Origin: Bacillota bacterium
GTDB lineage: Bacteria > Bacillota > Clostridia > Lachnospirales > Lachnospiraceae
Length of the DNA stretch: 64,000 bases
Direction: 5' to 3'
Assembly (NCBI GenBank): GCA_023443225.1
Contig: JAEZVF010000022.1
Coordinates: 1-64,000 of the forward strand
Positions within the stretch are counted from its first letter, which is position 1, and each line of letters starts with the position of its first letter. Below, piece after piece: positions 36,376-45,417 of this stretch. A program made the position numbers and the translations under genes. Below the pieces are notes generated by a model, which was not told where the DNA came from, ran no database searches, and saw only the letters and a list, made by a program, of their open reading frames with translations.

Positions 36376-37261
36376 ACTTATATTCATCCTCCTTCAACAT
36401 ACAGTAAATATATGCATCTTCTAAGGAAGGAGTGGTTTCTTCAAAGGTTTTGGACAGTTTTTTAGATACCACTCTATATTTTGTTCCATTCGGTGTTATA
36501 ACAGTAGATGTAATCTTAAACTCTCCTTCTAATTCCCTTTCTAAAAACTTCTCTTTATCCTTATTGAATATCTCTACAGTCCCAACATGGCCTATGGCTC
36601 GCCTCACTAATTCACTAGGTTCTCCGATAAATAATATTCTGCCTTTATTTATGACTATAATTAGATTACATATGGATTCTATGTCCTCAATAATATGAGT
36701 AGATAGTATTACTATTTTATTGTACGAGTTCTCTGAAAAAAGATTTCTGAATTTAATTCTTTCTTCTGGGTCAAGTCCCACAGTTGGCTCATCAACGATA
36801 AGTAATTCAGGGCTATTTAGTATTGCTTGGGCAATTCCAACTCTTTGTTTTTGACCTCCAGAAAGAGTTTTTATTTTATGCTTTTTCATTTCTTTCAGAT
36901 TCGTTATTTCTATTACTCTTTTTATATCTTCCTTCTTATTTACTTTCATTCCTTTTAAACAAGCCATATAATCTAAATATTCTTCTACACTTAGTTCTTC
37001 ATATAGTCCAAAATCTTGTGGTAAATAGCCAAGTCTCTCTTTTATATACTTCTCTCTTTTATTCAGTGGAACACCGTCTATGTAAAGATTCCCTTCTGTA
37101 GCCATAAGCTGTCCGACTAGAATTTTCATAAGAGTGGTTTTCCCAGCTCCATTGGGACCTACTAGTCCAATCATGCCTGAAGTAGTAATAGTAAGATTAA
37201 CACTGTCCAAAGCTTTTACTTTTTTATATTTTTTACTTAGATTTTGTATTTCTATTTTCAT
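36362..37261 (-). CDS. ABC transporter ATP-binding protein
   Basis: A 299 aa ATPase: Walker A GPNGAGKTT, signature LSGGQKQR, Walker B LLIVDEPTVGLD, switch His ILSTHIIED. The C-terminal tail (VSKKLSKTFEETTPSLEDAYIYCML) resembles the other two cluster ATPases. AGGAGG lies just before the ATG. It is the first gene of the AT-rich block and overlaps the next by 14 bases. It energises the permease-M1 and permease pair. Confidence 0.9.
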   Translation of the reverse strand: MKIEIQNLSKKYKKVKALDSVNLTITTSGMIGLVGPNGAGKTTLMKILVGQLMATEGNLYIDGVPLNKREKYIKERLGYLPQDFGLYEELSVEEYLDYMACLKGMKVNKKEDIKRVIEITNLKEMKKHKIKTLSGGQKQRVGIAQAILNSPELLIVDEPTVGLDPEERIKFRNLFSENSYNKIVILSTHIIEDIESICNLIIVINKGRILFIGEPSELVRRAIGHVGTVEIFNKDKEKFLERELEGEFKITSTVITPNGTKYRVVSKKLSKTFEETTPSLEDAYIYCMLKEDEYKYELA

Positions 37262-37386
37262 TTCTTCCTCCTATATTAGATTTTTATTTCTTTTTTTATT
37301 TCTTTTTTCTCTATTGTTTATACGAACGAAAAAGGAAAAAGTTACAGAGAAAATAGGTTTCTTTTTGAAATTCCTTATATCAAAAT

Positions 37387-37439
37387 AAAAAAATCCTGCA
37401 GTAAAGTTTCCAATTCAAAACTTTACATTGCAGGATTTT
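37387..37439 (-). terminator. Terminator of the L,D-transpeptidase gene
   Basis: On the minus strand AAAATCCTGCAATGTAAAG pairs with CTTTACTGCAGGATTTTTTT (one bulge), ending in a T-run. Confidence 0.9.
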
Positions 37440-37487
37440 CATCTTAGGATTTGTTATGAATAATTCCTAGAATCATGTATGTCTTAT

Positions 37488-39110
37488 TTATTCATTTTTA
37501 TCCGAATCTGTAGTGGTAGGTTCTTCTGTATCGATATCAATCGTATCCTCTGGTATAATATTAGTGTCAACCGTATAGTAAGCAGTAATAGAAATTGTAT
37601 TACCAGCTTCATCTGGAATATAATAGATTACTTCGTAGGTGCTTTCATCTTTTTTTCCAACTCCTACTGTCATTTGATCAGTACAATCACCAATGCTGTT
37701 TGATGCTGTAATCCCTTCACTAACATACTCTTCTGTTATTTCTGTTCCATTAGGCAAATTCAAATGGTTTTTTACACCATCAATTCTCGTGTCTTTAAAA
37801 TAAGTAAATTGTACTGTCTCTGTAGACGAATTACCGGCATCATCCGTTGCCTTATAAGTGACTATATAAGCATAATCAGACAATGAATGGATTGACACTT
37901 TCAGCTTCTCTGAAGTCATAATAGAATAATCATCTGTCATAGTAATACCTTGCAAAGCAATTTTCTTAATTCCAGCTTTACCTGATTTTAATTGTTTTAA
38001 TGAAAGTTCTTTGTGTGTGATTCCTTCTATAACAGGTGGAGTTGTATCAATATATGCTTTCGCTACTGCTGTTCCAGTCAAACCATTTTCACCAACAATA
38101 GAGTATTTTAAGGAATATGTACTATCTTCATTTGATAGAATTTCAACTTTTATATCCTTTTGTGATAATCTTTTCGTAGCTAAATAAGCTTTGACACCTT
38201 TCAAAGCAAATTCACGGTTTACTATCGTATCACTTTGTATACTGCGATCAGTAACACCTTCAAATCTTGGTTCTTCAAGGCAGTTCTTTACTGTAATCGT
38301 AACTTTCTTCTGTACTGCTCTTCCAATCGCATCCGTAACAGAATATGTAACTTTGTATTTACCTGCAGTATAGATATCAACATCTCCTGCAACTTCCAAC
38401 TTGGAAGTAATATCTGTACCTGTAGTAGAAGACGCCTTCACGCCTTTTAATAGATTAATTTTAGTTCCCCATTCTATGGTTTTATTGGAAGCCCCTTTAA
38501 TTGCTGGCTTACTATCTTTAAATGGATTATCTTTACTAGGATCCGTAGGATCCCAGCCTGTCCCAGAAGTGAGTTTTATTGTCTCCGGTTTACCTAAAGG
38601 TCCGGGATCTTTATCACTGTAGACCTCTACCACGGTTCCCAACTTACAATTATCATAAATCCATTTGGCATCTTCCACCGTTAATCTGATGCATCCATGA
38701 GATGCAGTTGTACCCAATTTATTATATTGAGTCGCTGATAGTGTGGAAGGATCCATATCATAATACCAAACCGAATGGAACAAGATCCCTTTAAATATCC
38801 TGGTAGAGTATTGCCCCCATACATCACCCATCAATAATTTCCATCTATACTTTTCTAAGGTTTTATAGGTGCCTAAAGGTGTGTCTTCTCCTCCGGAACA
38901 AGCCATTGCCTTAACAGGTACTGTATACTTACCATTTTCGTCCTGTTCATAAACTGTAACGCAGTTCTGTAGTTTGTTTACTTTAATATAGTAGGGTGGT
39001 TTTTCTTTCGCACTTACTGTTATTTTAATGGCTGAAAGGCCAAGAATCAAACAGCAAAAACAAATAATTATTCTAAAATGTACCTTGCGTTTCTTAAAGA
39101 TTTGGACCAT
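37488..39110 (-). CDS. Secreted L,D-transpeptidase (YkuD) with Ig-like repeats
   Basis: A 540 aa wall enzyme. A signal segment spans about residues 10-34 (FRIIICFCCLILGLSAIKI). The YkuD domain is at about 40-165, with the catalytic SHGCIR motif at 137-142 (Cys140) and ILFHSVWYY upstream. It can form 3-3 cross-links or attach proteins to peptidoglycan. About four Ig-like repeats follow, each with an FxGV/IEGI-type start and a VTY(S/K)xxDxxG end, resembling DUF5011-type domains. The C-terminus is acidic and Thr-rich. AAGGAGA lies before the ATG. Single gene. Confidence 0.9.
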   Translation of the reverse strand: MVQIFKKRKVHFRIIICFCCLILGLSAIKITVSAKEKPPYYIKVNKLQNCVTVYEQDENGKYTVPVKAMACSGGEDTPLGTYKTLEKYRWKLLMGDVWGQYSTRIFKGILFHSVWYYDMDPSTLSATQYNKLGTTASHGCIRLTVEDAKWIYDNCKLGTVVEVYSDKDPGPLGKPETIKLTSGTGWDPTDPSKDNPFKDSKPAIKGASNKTIEWGTKINLLKGVKASSTTGTDITSKLEVAGDVDIYTAGKYKVTYSVTDAIGRAVQKKVTITVKNCLEEPRFEGVTDRSIQSDTIVNREFALKGVKAYLATKRLSQKDIKVEILSNEDSTYSLKYSIVGENGLTGTAVAKAYIDTTPPVIEGITHKELSLKQLKSGKAGIKKIALQGITMTDDYSIMTSEKLKVSIHSLSDYAYIVTYKATDDAGNSSTETVQFTYFKDTRIDGVKNHLNLPNGTEITEEYVSEGITASNSIGDCTDQMTVGVGKKDESTYEVIYYIPDEAGNTISITAYYTVDTNIIPEDTIDIDTEEPTTTDSDKNE

Positions 39111-39239
39111 GCACTCTCTCCTTACTTGTAGATAAAATAGGATGTTTATTAGCTTTTCTTAAATGTTGTAAATTTTACCATACTTGTATAACATAGTAAA
39201 GGATTGTGTTATTATTGTGTCAATTGTATTTCAGATTTA

Positions 39240-40973
39240 TTACATGGCAAACTGGCTATGATATAGCTTATAATAAAATCCTTTTTTATCAAGAAGTTGT
39301 TCATGAGTTCCCTGTTCTACAATATCTCCTTGTTGCAAAACTAGAATGACATCTGCTTCTTTGATTGTAGAAAGACGATGTGCTATAACAAAACTTGTTC
39401 TTCCTTTCATCATAGTGGTAAAGGCCTTCTGAACAATTCTTTCTGTTCGTGTATCTATACTGCTAGTTGCTTCATCTAGAATCAACATTGGGGGATCGAT
39501 AATCATAACTCTGGCAACTGTCAACAGCTGTTTCTGGCCCTGCGATAAATTGCCTCCCTCTTCGTCAATTCGTGTGTCATATCCTTCCGGCAACCGCATG
39601 ATAAAGCTATGCGCCTTTACTGCCTTAGCCGCATTTATGATTTCTTCCCTCGTTGCCTCTGGTTTTCCATAGGCAATGTTTTCGGCTATCGTACCAGAGA
39701 AAAGCCAACTCTCTTGGAGCACCATACCAATGGATTTTCTAAGTTTATCTCGATTTACCTGATAAATATTTATTCCGTCAATACTTATTTCTCCGGATTC
39801 AACATCATAAAATCGCATAAGCAGATTTACAAGCGTCGTTTTTCCCGAACCGGTAGGACCTACGATTGCAATGGTATTTCCTTTTTCTACTTCCAGATTC
39901 AGATTCCGAATCAGTGGTAGCTCTGGCTGATATGAAAAACTTACATTACGAAAAAGCACATTCCCTTCCCATTTTGTAAAACTATCTACAGGATTATCAA
40001 TTTCAAGCTCCTCAGTTTCATCTAAGAAGTCGAAAATTCTTTCGGCAGATGCATAAGCGGATTGTATCTGTGTCGTAATTGAAGTAATCTCATTAATAGG
40101 TTTCGCAAACTGATTGGAATAAGATAAGAAACTTGCAATATTTCCAATGGATAAACGTCCATGAACCGCCATAAAAGCACCAATCACAGTTACTGACACA
40201 TAAGCTATGTTATTAACCAGTCGAGTAGTTGGATTTGTCATCGACGAATACCATTGCGCCTTCTGACCTGCCAGGTAAAGCCGCTGATTAATCTCTTTGA
40301 ATGCTTCCAATGTATTTCTTTCGTAACCAAATGCTTTTACTACCTTCTGATTACCAATTATTTCTTCTACATAACCGTTTAATTCTCCGACCGCTTGTGA
40401 CTGTTTTACAAACATTCTCTTCGAATGCTTCGCTATAAAAGATGCAATTAGAAAACATAATGGAGTGATGAACACTACGACAATGGTAATCAATGGGCTA
40501 ATTGTCAGCATAAAGAGAAAGCTTCCTAAAATAATAATAGACGCTGACATAACCTGAGTAATTCCTTGAAATAGTCCTTCTGAGACTGCTTCAATATCAT
40601 TCGTTAATCTGCTGATAATATCCCCATGGGAAGTTTGGTCAAAATATCTTAAAGGCAGTGTATTTAATTTATCAAATGCTTCTTTCCGGATATCGTGAAC
40701 TGTATTATTCGCTGCAGCATTACTAATGACAGACATCAACCATTGAAACAAACCACTTACCACATATAGAAGCAACAATGCGATAATGACATTAAACAGA
40801 CCTTTAAAATCCACCTGATTAACACCAACAATTTTATCAATTGCCTTTCCTGTCAATAATGGACTAAAAATCAATAAGGTATTCCCTACAAATGCACAAA
40901 TAAAAACAAGTATAAGGTGTAATTTATAGATTCCTACATAGCTCCAGATACGTTTAATTGTTGTTTTTCTCAT
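39240..40973 (-). CDS. ABC exporter half-transporter, canonical ATP site
   Basis: A 577 aa fused membrane-ATPase protein of the LmrCD/BmrCD type. Six helices fill residues 1-320; the ATPase has Walker A GPTGSGKTT, signature LSQGQKQL, Walker B MLILDEATSSID with catalytic Glu, and switch His in VIAHRLSTI. It pairs with the gene just upstream to form a heterodimeric drug or lipid exporter. The start at 40973 is chosen because AAAGGAAG lies upstream, 14 codons after the longest open start. Confidence 0.9.
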   Translation of the reverse strand: MRKTTIKRIWSYVGIYKLHLILVFICAFVGNTLLIFSPLLTGKAIDKIVGVNQVDFKGLFNVIIALLLLYVVSGLFQWLMSVISNAAANNTVHDIRKEAFDKLNTLPLRYFDQTSHGDIISRLTNDIEAVSEGLFQGITQVMSASIIILGSFLFMLTISPLITIVVVFITPLCFLIASFIAKHSKRMFVKQSQAVGELNGYVEEIIGNQKVVKAFGYERNTLEAFKEINQRLYLAGQKAQWYSSMTNPTTRLVNNIAYVSVTVIGAFMAVHGRLSIGNIASFLSYSNQFAKPINEITSITTQIQSAYASAERIFDFLDETEELEIDNPVDSFTKWEGNVLFRNVSFSYQPELPLIRNLNLEVEKGNTIAIVGPTGSGKTTLVNLLMRFYDVESGEISIDGINIYQVNRDKLRKSIGMVLQESWLFSGTIAENIAYGKPEATREEIINAAKAVKAHSFIMRLPEGYDTRIDEEGGNLSQGQKQLLTVARVMIIDPPMLILDEATSSIDTRTERIVQKAFTTMMKGRTSFVIAHRLSTIKEADVILVLQQGDIVEQGTHEQLLDKKGFYYKLYHSQFAM

Positions 40974-41017
40974 AATATTTCTTCCTTTACAAGTACAGTA
41001 ATTTTTACGAATCAACC

Positions 41018-42814
41018 TTAATCATTATTAATTTCCTGTGATAAACAGATTTCTTTATATTCTTCACAGCTAGTAAGCAATTCTTCGTGTTTTCCAATAC
41101 CAACTATCCTACCCTCATGTAATACAATAATTTGATCTGCATATCGGATTGTACTTGCTCTTTGCGAAACCAGAAAAATAGTCATGTCTTTAGAATTCTG
41201 TAAAAGTGCTGTTCGGACCGATGCTTCCGTAGCAAAATCCAGGGCATTAAAACTATCATCCAGTATTAGTATTTCAGGTTTTCTTATTAGAGCCCTTGCT
41301 ATGGTAAGCCTCTGCCTTTGTCCGCCGGAAACATTAACACCTCCTCTGGCTATCCTGGTTTCGTATTTTTCAGGCATAGCTTCGATGAACTCAGAAGCCC
41401 CCGCAATCTCACAAGCAATACGTATTTCTTCTTCGCTAGCATCCTCCCTGCCCCATCGGATATTATCCGCAAGTGTGCCACTAAATAGAACTGTTTTTTG
41501 TGGTACGATACCTATTTTTTTACGTAGTATATCCAAATCATAATCTTTTACATCTATTCCATCGATCAAAACGCTGCCTGATGAAACATCATAAAACCTT
41601 GGAATCAAGTTCACAATTGTTGATTTACCAGATCCGGTACCACCGATAATTCCAATTAATTCTCCGCGCTTTGCCTTGAAATTAATGTTTGCTATATTAT
41701 ATTGTTGGTTGATACTGTTGTCAGCAGTTTCCTCTGAAGCTGCACTTTCATCTTTTTCCTTGGCTTTGTATGTCATTGATACCTTTCTGAATTCTACCGC
41801 AATATCCGTTGAGTTGTAGACTTTTTGAGAGTCTACTATATTTTCTTTAATTTTTTCATTACTTTTTATCGTTGTTCTGGTATCAAACACTTCAATGATT
41901 CTTCCTGCTGAAGCGTATGCTTTTGTAAATATCACTACTAGATTTGATATTACAATTAAAGCGGTTAATATTTGTGCTAAATACCCAGTGTATGCAATGA
42001 CTTGACCAGTTGTCATATTTCCAGTATTCACACGTATACCACCAAACCAAAGGATGGCACCAACAGCAAAATTCATAACCAGATTTGTCATGGGATTTAG
42101 TAAGGAGGATATCTTTCCTACTTTTACAGCGTTATCTGAATATTCACGATTTGTTACCCCAAAGCGTTCTTTCTCATAATACATTCTCGCAAATGCCCTA
42201 ATAACTCTGACGCCGCTCAGGTTTTCTCGCAAGACCAAAGCTATATGATCCAATTTTCCTTGAACTTTACGATAGAGGGGAATTGTTTTCTTCATGGTGA
42301 GAAAAAGAATAAATATAAAGATAGGAATAACGATAAGCATAATGATTGATAATTTAGGATCTAATACAAATGCCATAACCAAACCACCCAGGCAAAGGAA
42401 CGGGGCACGTATAACTAAGCGAATTAACATAGCAATTGCCAGCTGAATCTGATTTACATCATTCGTAATCCGGTTTGTCAGAGATGATGTTCCAAATTTA
42501 TCTAATTCAATATTGGAAAATGTGCCAATGTGTTCAAATAAAGCATTTCTTATGTCAGTACCTGCGCCCTGTGAAACTAGGGAAGCACTATATTGACATA
42601 TCAATGCAAATATAACACCTACGATTGCAATCGTTAACATAATGATGCCCAATAGAATAATATACTTCTTGTCCTGTTTAGCAACACCATAATCTAACAC
42701 CATAGACATCAAAAAGGGGAGAAACAATTCTAGAATAGCTTCCAAAAGTTTGAAAAATGGACCAATAATTAATAATTTCTTATAAGGTTTTAAAAAATGC
42801 GTCAATTTCTTCAT
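41018..42814 (-). CDS. ABC exporter half-transporter, degenerate ATP site
   Basis: A 598 aa membrane-ATPase fusion. Walker A GGTGSGKST and signature VSGGQRQR are intact, but Walker B reads ILILDDSFNALD (Asp in place of the catalytic Glu) and the switch His is Gln in LVSQRASTI. This is the known pattern of the non-hydrolytic partner in asymmetric exporters. A short Ser/Glu/Ala-rich linker (KDESAASEETADNS) precedes the ATPase domain. It lies 45 bases upstream of its partner. GAGG lies before the ATG. Confidence 0.9.
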   Translation of the reverse strand: MKKLTHFLKPYKKLLIIGPFFKLLEAILELFLPFLMSMVLDYGVAKQDKKYIILLGIIMLTIAIVGVIFALICQYSASLVSQGAGTDIRNALFEHIGTFSNIELDKFGTSSLTNRITNDVNQIQLAIAMLIRLVIRAPFLCLGGLVMAFVLDPKLSIIMLIVIPIFIFILFLTMKKTIPLYRKVQGKLDHIALVLRENLSGVRVIRAFARMYYEKERFGVTNREYSDNAVKVGKISSLLNPMTNLVMNFAVGAILWFGGIRVNTGNMTTGQVIAYTGYLAQILTALIVISNLVVIFTKAYASAGRIIEVFDTRTTIKSNEKIKENIVDSQKVYNSTDIAVEFRKVSMTYKAKEKDESAASEETADNSINQQYNIANINFKAKRGELIGIIGGTGSGKSTIVNLIPRFYDVSSGSVLIDGIDVKDYDLDILRKKIGIVPQKTVLFSGTLADNIRWGREDASEEEIRIACEIAGASEFIEAMPEKYETRIARGGVNVSGGQRQRLTIARALIRKPEILILDDSFNALDFATEASVRTALLQNSKDMTIFLVSQRASTIRYADQIIVLHEGRIVGIGKHEELLTSCEEYKEICLSQEINND

Positions 42815-42935
42815 AGGGGATAACCTCAGTTCGTTATTATAATGTTTTTATAAATAATACATAGTACTAAGTTTAGCATAAAAGCCATTGAAAAGCTAAT
42901 ATATTGTATTAAGATGTTCTTTTCTCGGAGAGTTT

Positions 42936-43529
42936 ATGAATCATTTTACTACATTAATCTATGATTACGGATTACTTGCCATATTTTTCATTATACTAAT
43001 TGAATACGCCTGTTTTCCTATTTCAAGTGAAATCGTCCTTCCATTCTCCGGCGCTTTTGCTTCCTTCCAACATATTAGTTACTTTCTTCTGTTGCCAATA
43101 AGTGTTGCTGCTGGATTACTCGGAACCAGTATATGTTATATTATTGGTCGCTATGGTGGTGCTGCTGTCATGAATCGGATTATTGACCGGTTCCCCAAAG
43201 CCCAAAAAGGAATTTCTTATTCACAGGAAAAATTTCATCAATATGGAACCCTAGCGGTTGCATTAGGAAGATTAATTCCTATCTGCCGAACCTACATAGC
43301 ATTTATTGCAGGTGCTGCAGGCCAAAGTCCTCTTTCTTTCCTTGCTTCTTCCTGCATTGGCATTACCCTGTGGAATGCCGTTTTAATCGGATTGGGATAT
43401 TTTCTTCGGACAAAGTGGAGTCTTGCCATAGACTATTATACAAGATATAAAGATATTATAGGACCTTTCCTATTGTTTCTTTCTCTGACCATCTTAGTGA
43501 AAGTCAGAAAGAAAAAAATGAAAGGTTGA
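42936..43529 (+). CDS. DedA-family membrane protein
   Basis: A 197 aa protein with four to five hydrophobic segments (GLLAIFFIILIEYACFPISSEIVLPFSG; GTLAVALGRLIPICRTYIAFIAGAAGQS). The FxRFxPxxR-like loop (ALGRLIPICRTYIAFIAG) marks the DedA/VTT family, whose members move lipid carriers such as undecaprenyl phosphate or phosphatidylethanolamine. The exact lipid is unknown here. GGAGAG precedes the ATG. Single gene, diverging from the ABC exporter and followed by a terminator. Confidence 0.9.
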   Translation: MNHFTTLIYDYGLLAIFFIILIEYACFPISSEIVLPFSGAFASFQHISYFLLLPISVAAGLLGTSICYIIGRYGGAAVMNRIIDRFPKAQKGISYSQEKFHQYGTLAVALGRLIPICRTYIAFIAGAAGQSPLSFLASSCIGITLWNAVLIGLGYFLRTKWSLAIDYYTRYKDIIGPFLLFLSLTILVKVRKKKMKG

Positions 43530-43534
43530 CATAA

Positions 43535-43570
43535 ATGGGGTTGCTGTAAAATATTGCAGCAACCCCATTC
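43535..43570. terminator. Terminator between converging DedA and MATE genes
   Basis: AATGGGGTTGCTG pairs perfectly with CAGCAACCCCATT around TAAAATATTG. Confidence 0.85.
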
Positions 43571-43581
43571 TAGAAATTTTA

Positions 43582-44934
43582 TTAATTTCGGATAATAGAT
43601 TTATATTTCCACCTTCCAGATAGATACCTCATATAACCAATGATCGAAGTCACAAACCAAGTTAAGCCGGTAGACCACCAAATACCTTGATATCCAATTT
43701 TTGCAGATAATACATTTGCAAACAGTACTCTGCATACTACTTCAATAAATCCCATAAGCATTGGAATTTTCACATCACCTGCACCACTTAACAGATTTCT
43801 GCTGACAAAAATCATACCAACAAAGGAATAAAAAAAGCATGTCACACGTAGTGCCTCGATACCGATTCTCATTACTTCAGCATCATTTTCCGTCGTAAAC
43901 AAATCCATAATATATCTTCCGCCAAAGTAAATAAATGGTAGCATTAGGATGCTAAAGGTAATGATTAGTTTTGCAGCTGCGGCAAAGCCTTTTTTTACTC
44001 TATCAATGTTACCGGCACCGATATTTTGTCCGGTAAAGGTTGCTACTGCTACTCCGATTGACATACCCGGCTGAAGAATGAGCTGCTCTATTCTGCTGGA
44101 TGCAGTTGCAGCTGCCATGACGGTTTCACCAAAACTATTGATTACTCCCTGAAGCATCATAGTTGATGTAGAAATAAAAGCATTTTGTAAGGTAACAGGA
44201 AGTCCTAAAGCAAGACATTTCTTAAATATTCTTTTATCTGGGCGGAATTCTTTTAAAGGAATTCGTAATATCTCAACTTTGGCAAAGGCATAAATCGTAC
44301 AGCCAACTCCAGATAGAATCTGTGATATAATAGTAGCTAAGGCTACTCCTGCAACCCCTAAGTTGAAAACAATTACAAAAACCAAGTCTAGAACAATATT
44401 AACCAAACAGGCAAATATCAGGAAAAATAAAGGTGTAATGGAATCGCCTAAAGCCCTTAGCACAGAAGCGATACCATTGTACAGGCCAACGCCGATAATA
44501 CCCGCACAACATATCTTCATGTAAATATCTGCCTGATCTATAATAGCATTTGGTGTATTTAGTAAAGTAAGGATAGGCCTGCTAATTACAAATCCAACCA
44601 TGCCCATGATAATCGAAGCTCCTAAAATAATATAGGCAGCGGTAGCAAACGCTTTCTTAACATTCTTCTCTTCCTTTGCTCCATAATACTGTGATATTAC
44701 AATAGAGACTCCAGCCGACAAACCGGCAGCCAATGCAAAAATAAAGAAGTTAGGAGGACCTGCAGTCCCTACTGCTGCTAATGCATCCTTTCCTTCATAA
44801 TTCCCTACTACAATTGCATCGACCATATTATAGAATTGTTGAAATAAATTTCCGATTAGCATAGGGATTGAGAAGCTAAGTAATAAACTGAGTGGTTTCC
44901 CTTTTGTCATGTCATTGTTAGTTTTCATTTTCAT
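43582..44934 (-). CDS. MATE-family efflux transporter
   Basis: A 450 aa membrane protein with twelve predicted helices in two halves, typical of multidrug and toxic compound extrusion pumps driven by Na+ or H+. Family segments include GKPLSLLLSFSIPMLIGNLFQQFYNMVDAIVVG at the start and the GDSITPLFFLI loop. AAAGGAT lies about ten bases before the ATG. It diverges from the radical SAM peptide locus across a 279-base gap. A role in exporting that product is possible but is only suggested by position. Confidence 0.9.
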   Translation of the reverse strand: MKMKTNNDMTKGKPLSLLLSFSIPMLIGNLFQQFYNMVDAIVVGNYEGKDALAAVGTAGPPNFFIFALAAGLSAGVSIVISQYYGAKEEKNVKKAFATAAYIILGASIIMGMVGFVISRPILTLLNTPNAIIDQADIYMKICCAGIIGVGLYNGIASVLRALGDSITPLFFLIFACLVNIVLDLVFVIVFNLGVAGVALATIISQILSGVGCTIYAFAKVEILRIPLKEFRPDKRIFKKCLALGLPVTLQNAFISTSTMMLQGVINSFGETVMAAATASSRIEQLILQPGMSIGVAVATFTGQNIGAGNIDRVKKGFAAAAKLIITFSILMLPFIYFGGRYIMDLFTTENDAEVMRIGIEALRVTCFFYSFVGMIFVSRNLLSGAGDVKIPMLMGFIEVVCRVLFANVLSAKIGYQGIWWSTGLTWFVTSIIGYMRYLSGRWKYKSIIRN

Positions 44935-45133
44935 ATTGTAATTATCCTTTTTCCTATTAGGTAGTAGCTGAATATAGCGCTTCTTGTATTATATCTCAAT
45001 TATAATTAATGTAAATGTCGTATATTATATTTGTAATTGTAGATTCTTTTCAATATAAATTAATTATTGTATTTAAAATCTGTACATATAAAAAACTAAG
45101 TAAAATGACATATTACGACACACATACCAAGTA

Positions 45134-45163
45134 TTGACACATGAGAATAACATGTTGTATAAT
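45134..45163 (+). promoter_or_regulatory. Consensus promoter of the radical SAM peptide locus
   Basis: TTGACA and TATAAT, both perfect, separated by 18 bases, about 50 bases before the precursor start. This is one of the strongest promoters in the window. Confidence 0.85.
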
Positions 45164-45213
45164 TAATTAGTCGAAATTTGTAATATTAGTACTTATTATT
45201 GGAGGTTGTTGAT

Positions 45214-45390
45214 ATGTCTGAATTTTTTGTAAGTTCTTTTTCTGATGAAGCAATGAAAGGGTTTAATACATTTACTAACCATAACTACTGTGAAGCTGAA
45301 TGTTATGGTACAGGATGTAACTATTGTGAATGCGACTGTCACACTGATGGATGTCACTGGGTATGTGATACAGCTTGTTATTATGCCTAA
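45214..45390 (+). CDS. Cys-rich precursor peptide of a putative radical SAM RiPP
   Basis: A 58 aa peptide. Residues 1-25 form a Cys-free leader (MSEFFVSSFSDEAMKGFNTF...), and the last 33 residues hold nine cysteines spaced C26-x3-C30-x4-C35-x2-C38-x-C40-x-C42-x4-C47-x3-C51-x3-C55, ending YYA. GGAGG lies eight bases before this ATG; a TTG-started frame five codons longer would begin upstream of that site and is rejected. The radical SAM gene begins 27 bases later. Nearest known class is sactipeptide/ranthipeptide (thioether) precursors, but the Cys pattern is not the standard SCIFF one. A metal-binding peptide is an alternative. Confidence 0.8.
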   Translation: MSEFFVSSFSDEAMKGFNTFTNHNYCEAECYGTGCNYCECDCHTDGCHWVCDTACYYA

Positions 45391-45417
45391 ATTAAAGATA
45401 GTGGAGAACAATAAAAC

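Noticed and set aside
45199..45390. Longer precursor starting with TTG
   Set aside because: The GGAGG site lies inside this extension and is well placed for the ATG at 45214.
45214..45390. Standard SCIFF ranthipeptide precursor
   Set aside because: SCIFF peptides have six cysteines in a conserved pattern; this peptide has nine with different spacing and a different leader.
45196..45411. 71-codon frame antisense to the precursor peptide
   Set aside because: Thr/Ser/Val-rich shadow of the Cys-rich coding strand, without a ribosome site.
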